Positions 1 to 11,304 of a DNA stretch of 64,000 bases are shown one piece after another. Source of the DNA: Rhizopus arrhizus (taxonomy: Eukaryota > Mucoromycota > Mucoromycetes > Mucorales > Rhizopodaceae). The notes beneath the pieces are model-generated. The model had not been told where the DNA came from. It saw only the letters and a program-made list of their open reading frames with translations, and ran no database searches. The first letter of the stretch is position 1; each line of letters begins with the position of its first letter. The stretch spans positions 930,001-994,000 of the forward strand of contig JAKZZE010000021.1 in NCBI GenBank assembly GCA_024220505.1, in the 5' to 3' direction. Position numbers and translations under genes: made by a program.

Positions 1-960
1 AATAAAAGTGTAATATTTTAAAAATTATTTGGGTTTTTTATTTTAGCTGAATAAATTCTAATTTCAATATTTGGAAACATATTTTGCAAGCATAAATCAA
101 CATACTTATTTAAATTATTATAGTTTTCTATCCCAAAAATTTTTTTAAAACAAATAATAAGATGCATATGGTAGGTTTCTTTTAATAGTTTTATTTGTAA
201 TGCCTGATACTAAATGATAAATTAAATATAATCCTTTCTCGATTTCTAAATAAGGAGAAGGGTATTCTTTATGTGTATACAATTTGGTTAAGAAGAAGAA
301 TACAGCAGTGTATCCAAGCTTATCTAATAATTCTTTTTTAATGTCATTAATTTCTTTTATATTTTTTATTTCTGTACGATGCTTATATTCATTACCTTTT
401 TGCTTCCAATTGTTTTGCCAAGTATTAAAAATAAGAGACAAAAAAACTAAAAAGACAATAGTTGTGAAACTAAAGATTATATATATGACTTTATTAATAA
501 AAAACATTTGAGACTATTTATACTTTTTGGATATCTGGATCTTTACCGCTATTTAAATTGATCAATTAAAAGAAGGATATAGAAGGTAAAGGAAGGATAG
601 TGGATAATCAATAGCCGCTGTGTTCTTGACGAATCAAGGAACAATGAAGTAGATAAATTATTGATCTAACGATAATTATCGAATAAGGTTGGATTGAACT
701 GCCGTTGTTGTAATCAGGTTCTGATGTAGTCGTTAGAACGCCGATAGGGACAACAGGACAAAGTTGGCTATTGCGGAAATCTCACGTTTATCCGTGAATG
801 TTCACTTTACCAGTTGTGTGGATACAACACCAATTTTCATTTAAAAGCTCCCCTTCGTTTAAAATTATTTTATCTATTTCTTCCTGCAATAATCTTTATA
901 TAAATTTAATTCTTCAGTATCCAACGTTGATTGATAATCATTTATAATACTTTTTTATTA
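1..960 (-). pseudogene. Broken DDE-type transposase-like gene, split by a solo LTR
   Basis: Read on the minus strand, coding-like sequence runs from about 960 down to 830, is interrupted by the LTR at 411-829, and resumes at 410. If the LTR and one copy of its duplicated CCAAT are ignored, the frame continues across the site (around ...ELLNENW-KQKGNEYKH...). Near 135-150 a run of T/A shifts the frame; past it a plausible continuation (KKIFGIENYN, then SAKIKNPNNF) reaches the window edge. The style (short basic segments, a tyrosine-rich block, then 'KIKNP') reminds me of N-terminal parts of large DDE transposases abundant in Mucoromycota. That is recollection only, and no catalytic residue lies inside the window. 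It is dead through the LTR and the frameshift. Confidence 0.4.
411..829 (-). mobile_element. Solo LTR, family A (copy 1)
   Basis: A 419-bp sequence starting TGTTGTATCCACAC and ending AAAACA when read on the minus strand, flanked by a 5-bp duplication CCAAT (406-410 and 830-834). It matches the solo LTRs at 9383-9806 and 45989-46413, which are in plus orientation. A TATA-like AGTATAAATAG and an AATAAAG signal lie near its 3' end. No internal retrotransposon sequence is attached, so it is the product of LTR-LTR recombination. Confidence 0.92.
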
Positions 961-969
961 TATATTAAA

Positions 970-1299
970 TTCAATTTTAAACAAAAAATATTAAAAAAAA
1001 ACCTGGTCATAACCCAGAAATATACTAAGATGTTTGCGGTAGAGGTACTCATTAGTAGTTTTTATATTTTTGAAAATATATTCACAATATAACAATACAG
1101 CATTCTAACGGCCTTCATTCAATATTTGACAATAATTTTGTTATTAATATATATATACTATATATATATTCACCACTCCATTTTCTATACAGCGCTATGC
1201 AGAAATTGCAGGAAGGGGCTTTTATTTTTTATTTTTTATTTTTTTTAATATATTTTTAAGTTTGTAATATTAATAAGATATTAAAGAAGCTGATATATA
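970..1299. other. AT-rich spacer, no gene seen
   Basis: Low-complexity AT-rich DNA with a short TA-rich run near 1150. I see no open frame, RNA gene or element end before the TA at 1298-1299 that precedes the Tc1-like terminus. Confidence 0.6.
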
Positions 1300-1972
1300 C
1301 AGTAGCGGACAAAACTGGTGCACAAAAATTAAAATCAACATTGTATCTCCGCCATATGTCTGCGACTTTTGTGGCATATACCATCTGAAAGACAGTCCAA
1401 AATATACATTATGTTATGTAAACCGGAACTGTGCCGGACATCCCCCAGGCATAAGGTCATTTTTAGTGATTTTTTGCATATTTCAATTTTCGCCAAAAAT
1501 GTAGTGCTTGTCTAGCCTTCTTTCAATTTTCCCCATATCTCTCCCGTTTGCTTTCAGATTTCACAGCATATTAGTAAATTTTAGTAGCTCTTAAAAAATA
1601 TATAAAACTGTACTTATTTTGTATTTCCCATTGAGTCCCCCCTTTTGTTTTTACCCTATTCACTATAACAAAGTACTAGCCTTATATGTTTAAGAAAATA
1701 AGCAACTGTAAAAACGAAACTCTGAGATCTCGAACACGCCTAGTTCGTACGACAGCAGATATTTCTAGAGTAACAAGGATCTCTAAATGGACAATCAACA
1801 GGAGAAAGAGGGAAGAAAGAAACTTAATGTCTTGTGATCATGAAGGTATTCCGCTATTAGCCTGAAAAGTTATTAGTTCAGTCATCAACCTAGAGCTTGG
1901 ACAAGGTCCGCTACACACAGTTCCTGATGCTCAGCACATTTTGAGGACCTTAAGATACAGTGTTAGCAGACT

Positions 1973-2377
1973 TGATGTATCCATCATTCATAACTCGATA
2001 TGAAAACAGTATTAATAAGCTACATGTAAAATATATCCAATAGATAGGCTACAGGTTAATTCGGATAATCTTCATTAAGGATAAGATGCTGCGTAATTGC
2101 ACGGTTAAATTATATTAAATCCAGGAACTAAATCACAGTCAATCATATACGAGTATTCTATGGATAAATGCTTATGATGACAAAGATAACAATGGAAGAA
2201 CACGTAACCATTATCTATTTGTCATCAGTTATATCATACTCATTAATTATTAATCCATAACATGAAATATTATCCGTGTATGAAAAGTATAAATAGAGTA
2301 TCATTTTCTTATTAAATAAAGCAATCTCTTTATCGAGTCTCGTCCTCTCTTGTTCCTTTCTATTCTTGGATAAATCA
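1973..2377 (+). repeat. 5' LTR of gypsy 1, with promoter elements
   Basis: 405 bp, TGATGTATCC...ATAAATCA. A TATA-like AGTATAAATAGAG lies near 2287-2300 and AATAAAGC near 2316, as expected for the promoter and poly(A) signal that define the R region. Confidence 0.92.
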
Positions 2378-2428
2378 TTTTTTTTGACGAATTCTCTTTA
2401 CTCTATTATTACTACGCTATTCTCAAAC

Positions 2429-5400
2429 ATGTCTATCAACTCTAATCTTTTGGCTTACAACGAAGAAACCCTTCTTTCTGAAAGTGACCCTGCTTTCATT
2501 GGTCCTAGACTTGAAAAGCCCTCCATGGTTAATGGGATCGAACTTCCTCTTACTGGATCTCCAAACTCTATTACAGAAGATATAGAGATGGAAGAAGTTG
2601 AACCCAGGGCTATGGCCTCTCCACTCGCTGGTGTCAAGGGCAGTGGCGCAGCACCACCTTCTCAGGTCTCGGGTAGTCGTAATTTGACGGCTACCGTCCA
2701 GACTTTGACGAAACAGGTAGAACAAATTGCTGCGGCTATCACGGGTCAAGAGCTTACAGGAAAGCAACTTGCTAACCTTTCCCGCGAATATACGACCAAG
2801 TCTACCATCTTGGCCTCCTTGTTGGACTTGCAAGCAAAAATGGCTAATAACTTGACTATACAAACCAATGGCTCTGCCATTAACGGTTCTAACAGTCAAC
2901 CTACAGTGGTTCCTCAAAACTTACCTTTGTTTCAGTACACTGGTAATGTAGAGAACTCAGCATTGCCCGTCTTTAAAGACATTGCTGACTGTATCCGACG
3001 TTTTGAGGATATCCTCTTTGCGTACCGCTTGGATGTACAGGTGCATTGGCAGCGCCTCATCCCTTTCTCCCTTACCCATACTCAGCGTTCTTGGTATGAT
3101 GAATTACGGGTAAAGAAGAATTTATCTTGGACCATATTCAAGGAACAATTAACCTTGAAATATGGCATCGAATCCACTGAGGCTCAAGCCCACGCCTCAA
3201 GAGAGCTGTTAACCATCAGCATGCAACCTGATGAATCTGTGGAAAAATACACTGACCGCTTCTTGAAGCTCAAGCGTGAAGCCACTCCCGTAGCTGACGA
3301 TTTTTTGGCTATTTTGTTTGTGAACTCCCTCACTAGTAGCCTCCAAAATCATGTCAACATGGCCATCGTCAGTCTTGATCAGGAGGCAAAGAATGACATA
3401 AACCTCCTTTCTAGTATCGCAAGAAAGTTTCATACGAAACAACAGACCTTGCCCCATATGTCAACTAAAAAATTCAATAACCAACCCTCTCAAGTCAACG
3501 GGTTGAACCCTCCCAGTGGTATTCATAAAAGAAACCACCGTACGGATGGAAGGACTTGTATCATCCATGGAAAGTGCAACCACACAACAGATCGTTGTAA
3601 AAAGGCTCAGGAACTTGGAATTGCTAACAGTATGAACAAAGAGACATCTAGTAAGCGTTGCTTTAAATGCAACGCTCCTTTTACTAGGGAGCATTTAAAT
3701 GTTTGCCCTAAAAGGAATCAACCTCTTTCTGCTGGTTCTGCCTCCTCCTCCTCTACTGCACCTACCATAACCAGGGCATTCCGCTCACTTCAGTTGACTG
3801 GCAGTGAAGATAAAGCAATGGGTACAAATGCTTCTAAATACAACCCTGCCAACCAACAAAGCCACGATGAAGAACAGGATCTTGACGATGAAGCCGTCAA
3901 GGACATCCACTACTACTCATCATTATGTAAGTTGCAACCGTTTAATACAAAACTTCACAGTTTTAATAACAAACGTACTGATTCCTTTTTTGTACCCATC
4001 ACTATAGAAAATGTCCGTACTTGGGCTTTGGTTGATACTGGGTGTAATACTTCTACGATCTCTCCTGACCTAGCAAAAATTATAAACGTTAGAACTTTTC
4101 CTGTTTCAGGAAAATTACAATTAGCTAGTTTGGATACCTTGGTATCTAGAACTGCTATTACAGATCAAATAAAAGTATTTTATAACGGAATCAATGTCTT
4201 ACATGAATTTGAAATTTTTAAGTTTGATAAGGATATACCTATTTGTATTGGTACAGATCTTATGCCTAAGTTAAACATTAACTTGACAGGTTTAGCTGTT
4301 ACGTGGGATAGTCCTAATATCTCTACAATACCTGATCCAATAGACCCTTCACCTATCAAACCTAATAAGTCACCCGCTGGTACTCACCAACAGCGTGAAC
4401 AACTTATGGACGCATTACAGCCATATTTGAGCGCCAATGCTAAGATCCCTAGCACGTCTGCATGTCCTCTACCTGAAGCGATAGTTCGCTTGGAAACTGA
4501 ACCAGGTAAAACCACTTATAGACGACAGTATCCTATTGCACTGTCAATCCAGCCTAAAGTACAAGAACAGGTTGATAAATGGTTAGCAGATGGTGTAATT
4601 GAAATAGCTCCTCCTAATACTGCATTTAACTCTCCTTTGTTGACTGTACGTAAAAAGGATGCTAATGGTAATTATAGTGACGATGTACGGGTGTGTATAG
4701 ACCCCAGACATATCAATGCAATACTCATAAAAGATCGTACCGACCGCTTTCAATTACCATTGATAGCTGAGTTGCATCAAAAAATGAGTGCTGCGACACT
4801 ATTCACAGTACTTGACCTCAAACAAGCTTTTCATCGGTTACCTCTAGCTGATGAGCATAGAGCCCTTACAGCTTTTACATTTAACGGTCAACAATATCAA
4901 TTCTGTAGAGCACCATTCGGTTTGACCCCTATACCAAATCATTTCCAACGTGTGCTAACTACCCTCTTACATGACTTGCCATACGTTACATGTTTCATTG
5001 ATGATTTAACTATCGGTACTGGACCCGATATTGAGGAACATATCAAATGCGTAAATACTGTCATCGAACGACTTACATCAGCTAAATTTATTCTTAACAT
5101 TGATAAATGTCACTTTATGCAAACTTCGGTAAACATCCTAGGGTTCACTATTAGTCACAATAGTCTCTCATTGGATAGCAGAAAGGTTGCAAATGCTTTA
5201 GCATGGCCAATACCAAAGACTGGAAAAGATATACAACGCTTTCTAGGCCTCGCTAATTATTTTCGAAGTCATCTCCCAAATTTCTCTACCATGACCGCAC
5301 CGTTAGATAAACTACGTAACGAAGGTTCATTGGAACACATTTGGACTGACAAATACCTACAGGCTTTTCGAAATATACAAACAGCCTTATCTAATGCTCC

Positions 5401-7291
5401 TGTTCTGTCTATACCTGACATGCGTCATGAATTACAGCTAGCTACAGATGCTAGCAACACAGGAATTGGCGGTGTACTTTATCAAATTATTGACGATAAA
5501 ACTCGCTATATTGGATTCGCAGCAAGAGCACTGTCGAAGTCAGAAATGAACTACTCGACAACTAAACGAGAGCTGTTAGCCATCTGTTATCTTTTTGAAA
5601 GATTTCACAAGTGGTTGTATGGATCTCAATTCACGCTGTATACTGATCATAAAAGTTTGGTCTATCTTGGCACACAAAACATTCCTAATCCCATGATGCT
5701 GAATTGGTTCGAAACTATTTTCAACTATACATTCAAAGTAATCCATCGTCCAGGAATTGAAAATGTGTTGCCGGATTCACTTTCTCGTCTTTTTTCAGAC
5801 GATACGGAAAAAAGACTGGGGGGAGATAATAATCCTCAGCAACTTTCCATAAAAAATAAAAATACAAAGTCACAGAGTAAACGTACTACAGACAACAGTA
5901 CAAACATAAAACAAAGAGCTGTACAGCTAGTAGACTACATGACACCACCAGAAGAGGAACGTCATAACCTATTATTAAAGGCACATCTACTTGGACACTT
6001 TGGGGCTGATGCTATTGTAAAGACAATTCACAATGATAATTTGCACTGGATTAATATTAAAAAAGATGCATTGCAGCTAGTATCCAATTGTCCTGAATGT
6101 CAACAATTTAATATTGGCAAACACGGGTATCACCCTCCCCGTAGTATTCTACCAGATGGTCCTTTTGATCACGTCTGTATTGACCTCGGTACCCTGAACA
6201 TTACATCAACAGAAGGACATAATTTCATTTTAGTCCTAGTTGATCTCTTCACAAGATTTACAATTCTAAGACCATTAATGGATAAAACTGCAGTATCCAT
6301 AGCTAATGAACTTAGAGATATCTTTTGCACTTTTGGTTGGCCCAAAAAGCTTAGTTCAGATAACGGTACAGAATTCACTAATGAAATATTTAATTCATTA
6401 ATGGAAACCTGTGGTATTGACCATAGACTTTCACTGCCTTATAACCCATTGGGAAATTCGACTAACGAATCGTTTGTCGGAATAGCCAAACGAGCTCTTG
6501 TTAAAAGATTACAAGGCAAGAAAGACGAGTGGAATCTTTTCCTTCCTAGTATTCAATATGCTATGAATTGCAAATATTCTAGATTACACCATTCCAGACC
6601 ATTTGTGCTTATGTATAATAGACAACCAAATGAATTCCAGGATTATTCCAATACACAATCCTCAATACCTAACTCTAGTCAGCAGTATGCTAAAGCACTA
6701 GAAAATAAATTAGACAATATGAACAACATAGTAATCCCTGCTATACGTAACCGTATTATGACTACTCAAAGAACTGACAACGAGTATTTTACAAAGAAAC
6801 ACCGCATTGTACATCAACAATTTCCTAATAATAGCGAAGTTATGATAAAAAATGTGAATAGAAATAGTAAAACTGACCCAAGGTACGAGGGCCCCTTTGT
6901 CGTACATGGAGTCACAAAAAATGGTAGCTACATTTTGACGGATAAAACAGGTACACTATTATCGCGCGACGTACCTACCTCACACATCAAACTCATCTCT
7001 ACAGACAACGTTGTTAATAATCGCGCTGACCAACAACAGTACGATGTGCAGGCAATTATCCAACATAAAGGAAATAACACTAGTAATTATAAATACCTAG
7101 TAAGATGGAAAGGTTATCCTCCAGAATATGATACCTGGGAACCTGCCTCAAGTTTTGATGACATGAGTATGATAGAACAGTACTGGGCAAGACGTAACGT
7201 CAATAATAACATTGGCAAACGTAAACGCTCATCTCATACCAATGTTCCAACCAAGACTAATAATTTTAACAAACGAAACAAGACAAAGTAA
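2429..7291 (+). CDS. Gag-Pol polyprotein of gypsy 1, single frame with C-terminal chromodomain
   Basis: About 1620 aa from the first ATG after the LTR (2429); the frame is open slightly upstream, but only via TTG. It encodes the retrotransposon particle and replication proteins. Gag takes roughly residues 1-420 and ends with Cys/His motifs (CIIHGKCNHTTDRC, then CFKCNAPF...HLNVC). Next come an aspartic protease (LVDTGC, near 535), a reverse transcriptase with the variant catalytic box FIDDL (near 857), RNase H (TDASNTGIGG near 1005; TDHKS), an integrase with its HHCC zinc region (HLLGHFG...CPECQ, near 1187) and DDE core (D in CIDLGT, D in SSDNGTEF, E in NESF). A chromodomain (YLVRWKGYPPEYDTWEP, about 1555-1575) closes the protein. 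Chromodomain integrases are known to steer insertion towards marked chromatin. No stop or frameshift, so it is probably functional. Confidence 0.96.
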   Translation: MSINSNLLAYNEETLLSESDPAFIGPRLEKPSMVNGIELPLTGSPNSITEDIEMEEVEPRAMASPLAGVKGSGAAPPSQVSGSRNLTATVQTLTKQVEQIAAAITGQELTGKQLANLSREYTTKSTILASLLDLQAKMANNLTIQTNGSAINGSNSQPTVVPQNLPLFQYTGNVENSALPVFKDIADCIRRFEDILFAYRLDVQVHWQRLIPFSLTHTQRSWYDELRVKKNLSWTIFKEQLTLKYGIESTEAQAHASRELLTISMQPDESVEKYTDRFLKLKREATPVADDFLAILFVNSLTSSLQNHVNMAIVSLDQEAKNDINLLSSIARKFHTKQQTLPHMSTKKFNNQPSQVNGLNPPSGIHKRNHRTDGRTCIIHGKCNHTTDRCKKAQELGIANSMNKETSSKRCFKCNAPFTREHLNVCPKRNQPLSAGSASSSSTAPTITRAFRSLQLTGSEDKAMGTNASKYNPANQQSHDEEQDLDDEAVKDIHYYSSLCKLQPFNTKLHSFNNKRTDSFFVPITIENVRTWALVDTGCNTSTISPDLAKIINVRTFPVSGKLQLASLDTLVSRTAITDQIKVFYNGINVLHEFEIFKFDKDIPICIGTDLMPKLNINLTGLAVTWDSPNISTIPDPIDPSPIKPNKSPAGTHQQREQLMDALQPYLSANAKIPSTSACPLPEAIVRLETEPGKTTYRRQYPIALSIQPKVQEQVDKWLADGVIEIAPPNTAFNSPLLTVRKKDANGNYSDDVRVCIDPRHINAILIKDRTDRFQLPLIAELHQKMSAATLFTVLDLKQAFHRLPLADEHRALTAFTFNGQQYQFCRAPFGLTPIPNHFQRVLTTLLHDLPYVTCFIDDLTIGTGPDIEEHIKCVNTVIERLTSAKFILNIDKCHFMQTSVNILGFTISHNSLSLDSRKVANALAWPIPKTGKDIQRFLGLANYFRSHLPNFSTMTAPLDKLRNEGSLEHIWTDKYLQAFRNIQTALSNAPVLSIPDMRHELQLATDASNTGIGGVLYQIIDDKTRYIGFAARALSKSEMNYSTTKRELLAICYLFERFHKWLYGSQFTLYTDHKSLVYLGTQNIPNPMMLNWFETIFNYTFKVIHRPGIENVLPDSLSRLFSDDTEKRLGGDNNPQQLSIKNKNTKSQSKRTTDNSTNIKQRAVQLVDYMTPPEEERHNLLLKAHLLGHFGADAIVKTIHNDNLHWINIKKDALQLVSNCPECQQFNIGKHGYHPPRSILPDGPFDHVCIDLGTLNITSTEGHNFILVLVDLFTRFTILRPLMDKTAVSIANELRDIFCTFGWPKKLSSDNGTEFTNEIFNSLMETCGIDHRLSLPYNPLGNSTNESFVGIAKRALVKRLQGKKDEWNLFLPSIQYAMNCKYSRLHHSRPFVLMYNRQPNEFQDYSNTQSSIPNSSQQYAKALENKLDNMNNIVIPAIRNRIMTTQRTDNEYFTKKHRIVHQQFPNNSEVMIKNVNRNSKTDPRYEGPFVVHGVTKNGSYILTDKTGTLLSRDVPTSHIKLISTDNVVNNRADQQQYDVQAIIQHKGNNTSNYKYLVRWKGYPPEYDTWEPASSFDDMSMIEQYWARRNVNNNIGKRKRSSHTNVPTKTNNFNKRNKTK

Positions 7292-7485
7292 CGAGCTGAA
7301 TATGATCTTTTCCCATTACTTTTTTCCTCAAGAGGTTTTTTGGGTTTTTATCGATTATATACCAGAAGAGCATACTCTCTCTTTCCTCTACACTTACGTC
7401 TTTAATATAAACAGCCTACGCAATCATATTGGATATGATCCCTGTACTCTTCGTTATTCATGATGCTCATCGGTTGTTCCAACCT

Positions 7486-7497
7486 GGAAGGGGGCAA
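7486..7497 (+). other. Polypurine tract of gypsy 1
   Basis: GGAAGGGGGCAA directly precedes the 3' LTR start at 7498. This is the usual site of plus-strand priming in LTR elements. Confidence 0.8.
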
Positions 7498-7902
7498 TGA
7501 TGTATCCATCATTCATAACTCGATATGAAAACAGTATTAATAAGCTACATGTAAAATATATCCAATAGATAGGCTACAGGTTAATTCGGATAATCTTCAT
7601 TAAGGATAAGATGCTGCGTAATTGCACGGTTAAATTATATTAAATCCAGGAACTAAATCACAGTCAATCATATACGAGTATTCTATGGATAAATGCTTAT
7701 GATGACAAAGATAACAATGGAAGAACACGTAACCATTATCTATTTGTCATCAGTTATATCATACTCATTAATTATTAATCCATAACATGAAATATTATCC
7801 GTGTATGAAAAGTATAAATAGAGTATCATTTTCTTATTAAATAAAGCAATCTCTTTATCGAGTCTCGTCCTCTCTTGTTCCTTTCTATTCTTGGATAAAT
7901 CA
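7498..7902 (+). repeat. 3' LTR of gypsy 1
   Basis: 405 bp, read as identical to 1973-2377. It is followed by the second copy of the target duplication AGACT. Confidence 0.92.
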
Positions 7903-8159
7903 AGACTGTCAGTCTAAAGGCACAGTAGGAAGCTAGATTTTGAGTCCGGAAGTAAGGAATCGAAGAATTTCATCAGCTGTATAAGTCGGAAAAAGCGATG
8001 AATGTGGTATCACAACAAGCCATTGTATACTATAGAGGGCTGGAAGTCTGCTATCTTTAGCAATGAAACAAATATGAACATTATGGATGCAGATAGTATA
8101 CACTAATATTGAAAGCAAGTCGAGCAACCTGAGCGATTTTTTCACGGTGATCAAACAAT

Positions 8160-8425
8160 GAAGCATGCTGGCTGCTCTGTTATGTTTTAAGGCTGTATTA
8201 GATATTGAGGACCAGAATATGTGTGTCAGGTATACGATGGTATAATGAACTCATGAATATACACATATATTTCGCTTACTTCATACCACAAAAGCCTAGC
8301 GTATAGTAGTCTAAAACGTCGTAATCTCTCGTTTCAGTATGACAATGACACAAGGCACAAGTCAACGCATGTCATAAACTCAATATTTGATAACAGCGCT
8401 TCTGTGCTACAAGTTTAGCCGCCAC
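8160..8425 (+). pseudogene. Tc1-like transposase remnant in family A copy 1
   Basis: This stretch, like its counterpart at 42205-42423, still translates in part to a transposase middle segment (CQVYDGIMNSE, then FQYDND), comparable to CQIYDG...FQHDND in intact Tc1-like relatives here. Frameshifts and missing parts elsewhere mean no functional protein is made. Confidence 0.6.
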
Positions 8426-9346
8426 TAATCCCGGCCTAAGTCCGCTTAAGCATGCCAGGTGGCAATTGATGGCAAAGGTATGATGATACGACACTAGATC
8501 AAAAAGGGTCGATGATCTTTGGAAAAGAATAGTTAAAGAGCCGGGTTCTTTTACTGAAAATGATATACACGCATATTATTAGCATATGCAAAGAAGAATA
8601 TCCGATAATATCAAGAGATGAGATGATTATATAAAGTCTAAGATTTTAGCCACTTTTGCGGTTTTTAGAAAATATAAGATTTTATAAATTCAAAGCACGC
8701 TTATCGCTCAGTTTTAACAATGTCATGCTTAGAACATACATAGATTACAATGACTAGTATATCCTCCTTCTAGTACAGTTTCATGACTATTGCAATTACC
8801 ATGAGCAGGTAATGGTAGTTAAAAGCTAAAAAAAAGTTTTGTGCACCAGTTTTGTCCGCTACTGTAGATATGAGTGGCCATATATTAATTACAAATAAAT
8901 AGAAAGGCATCATTCAGAGGCTGGGCCATCCAAAAATGTATACATGATGTTGAACACATACAGTGGCTCACAAAATTGTACAAGTGTTTTGCATTTTTTG
9001 CTTCAGTAGGATTTATCGACACTAAAACGATAAATAAGCTACAGCATGTTATACATCATTCGAAAGTATAGCTTCTTGGCGTTTTGCTAATATTATTTAG
9101 TCGGCGATAAAATCAGTTTTGATGGAGTTATGACCGTTTACAAATGCCGACTACACTTGTACAATTTTGGGACCGTTTCAAATATTTCAATATCAGCTTA
9201 TAATCTTGCTCGTCACAACGCGTAAGCCACCAGAAAAGATTTTTTTTTATTCTTCAATGCTGAAAGTATGTTTTTCTTTCCTTTTTTGCCATTTTACTTA
9301 CATCTACAGGAGCTAACTGCTATATAAAAGTGTACCAACGTCCAAT

Positions 9347-10807
9347 ATGCAACCTATCAGTGAAGATCTCCGTAATCGTATCTGTTGTATCCACACAACT
9401 AGTAAAGTGAACATTCATGGATAAACGAGAGATCTCCGCAATAGCCAACTCTGCCCTGTTGTCTCTATCGGCGTTCCCACGACTATATCGGAACCTGATT
9501 ATAACAACGGCAGTTCAATCCAACTTTATTCGATAATTATCGTTAGATCAATAATTTATCTACTTCATTGTCCCTTGATTCGTCAAGAAGACAGCGGCTA
9601 TTGATTATCTACTATCTTTCCTTTATCTTCCCATCCTTCCCACATTATTCTTTTAACCGATCAATTGAAATAGCGGTAAAGATCCAAACATCCAAAAAGT
9701 ATAAATAGCCTCAAATGTTTTTATTAATAAAGCAACATATAATCTTTAGTTTCACAACTATTGTCTTTTTTAGTTTTTGTCTCTTATTTTAATACTTGGC
9801 AAAACAGTATCATCAGCTGCTTAAAAAGCGGATACTCTATATCAAAAACAGTAAAAATAACTGGAGCAAGCCGTGGAACTGTTCAGAATGTTCGAAAAAC
9901 AATAAAAAACGAAGTAAAGAGCATTAAAGCAGGTCGCCCCAAGTTACTCAGCAGCAGGGATGATCAGTATTTAGTCCGATTGGTAACTGTTAAAGGTCAA
10001 GAGAATGCAGTAGAAGCCAGAAACACACTGGAGAATGACTTGCAAAAGATTGTATCAGCTGAAACAGTTCGAAGATCGTTGCGTAGGTCTGGTTTAACCT
10101 GTTTTGTGAAGCCTCAAAAACCATTGCTCAGTGAAGTAAACAGACGAAAGCGATTGGACTGGGATCTTGATCACGTTGACTGGACCATAGAAGACTGGAA
10201 ACGCGTGATTTGGTCTGATGAGACTAAAGTTAATCGTTTTGGTTCGGATGGTAAGCTTTATGCTTGGAAACAACCAAATGAGAAGCTTAAAAGAAGGCAT
10301 GTAAAGCAAACCGTAAAACATGGTGGAGGCTCACTTATGGTTTGGAGCTGTATTAGCTGGTACGGTGTTGGGTATATTGTCGACGTAGGCAAGAATATGG
10401 ACAAGAGTGTCTATTTATCTGTATTGCAAGATGATTTGGTGAAGTCTATGACCGACTATTGTAAAGAAAATGGCCTGAGAATGACTGATTTTGAATTTAT
10501 GCAAGATAACGATCCGAAGCATAAGTCCAAAATCGTATCTGAATGGCTGTCTAAACAGGATTTTACAACAATGGAGTGGCCTCCACAGTCTCCAGACTTA
10601 AATCCAATTGAAAATATGTGGAATACCTTAAAAAAACGCTTGTTTAAGCAGTACGATTTTCCTCCTATCTCTATGGATGAACTATGGACTCGTACGTTCG
10701 AGACTTGGTACGAAATTATCGAAAAAGAATGTCAAATTTATATTGAAACTATGCCTCAACGATGTATTGACATTATAGAAAATAAGGGTCTTTGGATCAA
10801 CTATTAG
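9347..10807 (+). pseudogene. Tc1-like transposase (DD34E), disrupted by a solo LTR after codon 12
   Basis: The gene starts at ATG 9347 (MQPISEDLRNRI), is cut by the LTR at 9383-9806, and resumes in frame at 9812 (ISCLKSGYS...). The apparent ATG at 9761 lies inside the LTR and gives a false N-terminus. The C-terminal ~330 residues are intact: helix-turn-helix region (VKITGASRGTVQNV), the GRPKLL linker, catalytic D in WSDETK, D in FMQDNDPKH and E in DLNPIEN. The last two are separated by 34 residues, the classical Tc1 spacing. The host lineage probably lost this copy only through the LTR insertion, since no other break is visible. An LTR-promoted message could give an N-terminally altered protein. 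Confidence 0.93.
9383..9806 (+). mobile_element. Solo LTR, family A (copy 2)
   Basis: 424 bp, TGTTGTATCC...GCAAAACA, flanked by GTATC (9378-9382 and 9807-9811). TATA-like AAGTATAAATAG near 9700 and AATAAAGC near 9727. Confidence 0.95.
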
Positions 10808-11058
10808 CGCACACTTTTAAATAAAAACCTTATTGTAAAACATCGGTCCCAAAATTGTACAAGTATAGTCGGCATTTGTAAACGGTCATAACTCCATCAA
10901 AACTGATTTTATCGCCGACTAAATAATATTAGCAAAACGCCAAGAAGCTATACTTTCGAATGATGTATAACATGCTGTAGCTTATTTATCGTTTTAGTGT
11001 CGATAAATCCTACTGAAGCAAAAAATGCAAAACACTTGTACAATTTTGTGAGCCACTG

Positions 11059-11304
11059 TATATCTAATGATTTGCCACCTTTTTAACCTATTGTATTTGC
11101 AACCAATATCTCACACAATATAACAACATAACTCCTATCATGGTTAACAAAAACCATATTTCATAATTAGTGCTTCCTTCCCCAGTTTTATCTTTTTTAT
11201 TAATACAACATTCAATTTTTGTTTTTTAGAGTATGCACGATTACATAATCAAACTAAACTAACAAAACGTTACACATTTAATAATAGTTCTTTAGTTCCC
11301 AACA
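11059..11304. other. Spacer, no gene seen
   Basis: AT-rich DNA between the Tc1-like element and the minisatellite. No open frame, element end or RNA-like motif was recognised. Confidence 0.6.

Larger units (their letters stand above)
1973..7902 (+). mobile_element. Full-length Ty3/gypsy retrotransposon 1 (chromovirus type)
   Basis: 5930-bp element with two 405-bp LTRs (1973-2377 and 7498-7902) that I read as identical, flanked by a perfect 5-bp duplication AGACT (1968-1972 and 7903-7907). LTRs begin TG and end CA. A purine tract abuts the 3' LTR. One uninterrupted Gag-Pol frame lies between them. Identical LTRs, intact coding and a perfect target duplication point to a very recent insertion. 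I could not identify a tRNA-complementary primer site right after the 5' LTR (the sequence is T-rich), so the priming mode is unknown. Confidence 0.95.
1300..8864. mobile_element. Decayed Tc1-like element, family A copy 1, split by a gypsy element
   Basis: Ends are CAGTAGCGGACAAAACTGG at 1300 and its complement ending at 8864, flanked by TA (1298-1299 and 8865-8866), as expected for Tc1/mariner insertion. Without the nested retrotransposon (1973-7902 plus a 5-bp duplication) it is about 1.63 kb, the size of the other Tc1-like elements here. The interior aligns along its length with the element at 41240-44470, and both copies have only scraps of transposase. The retrotransposon-free site is seen in copy 2 near 41911. 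Confidence 0.9.
8961..11058 (+). mobile_element. Tc1-like element with ~215-bp terminal inverted repeats, split by a solo LTR
   Basis: Ends are CAGTGGCTCACAAAATTG with TA on both sides (8959-8960, 11059-11060). The inverted repeats are about 215 bp and nearly perfect. Near the inner edge of each lies a reversed copy of the terminal motif (CTTGTACAATTTTG). Without the LTR and one duplicated GTATC the element is about 1.67 kb. It carries one transposase gene (9347-10807). A TATA-like TATATAAAAG at 9321 precedes the start codon. Confidence 0.93.

Noticed and set aside
2366..2428. Polyprotein start inside the 5' LTR
   Set aside because: That start would be a TTG within the LTR end; the first ATG is at 2429.
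9761..9811. ATG at 9761 as the transposase start
   Set aside because: It lies in the solo LTR (the same peptide-coding end occurs at the other family A LTRs). The original start is at 9347.
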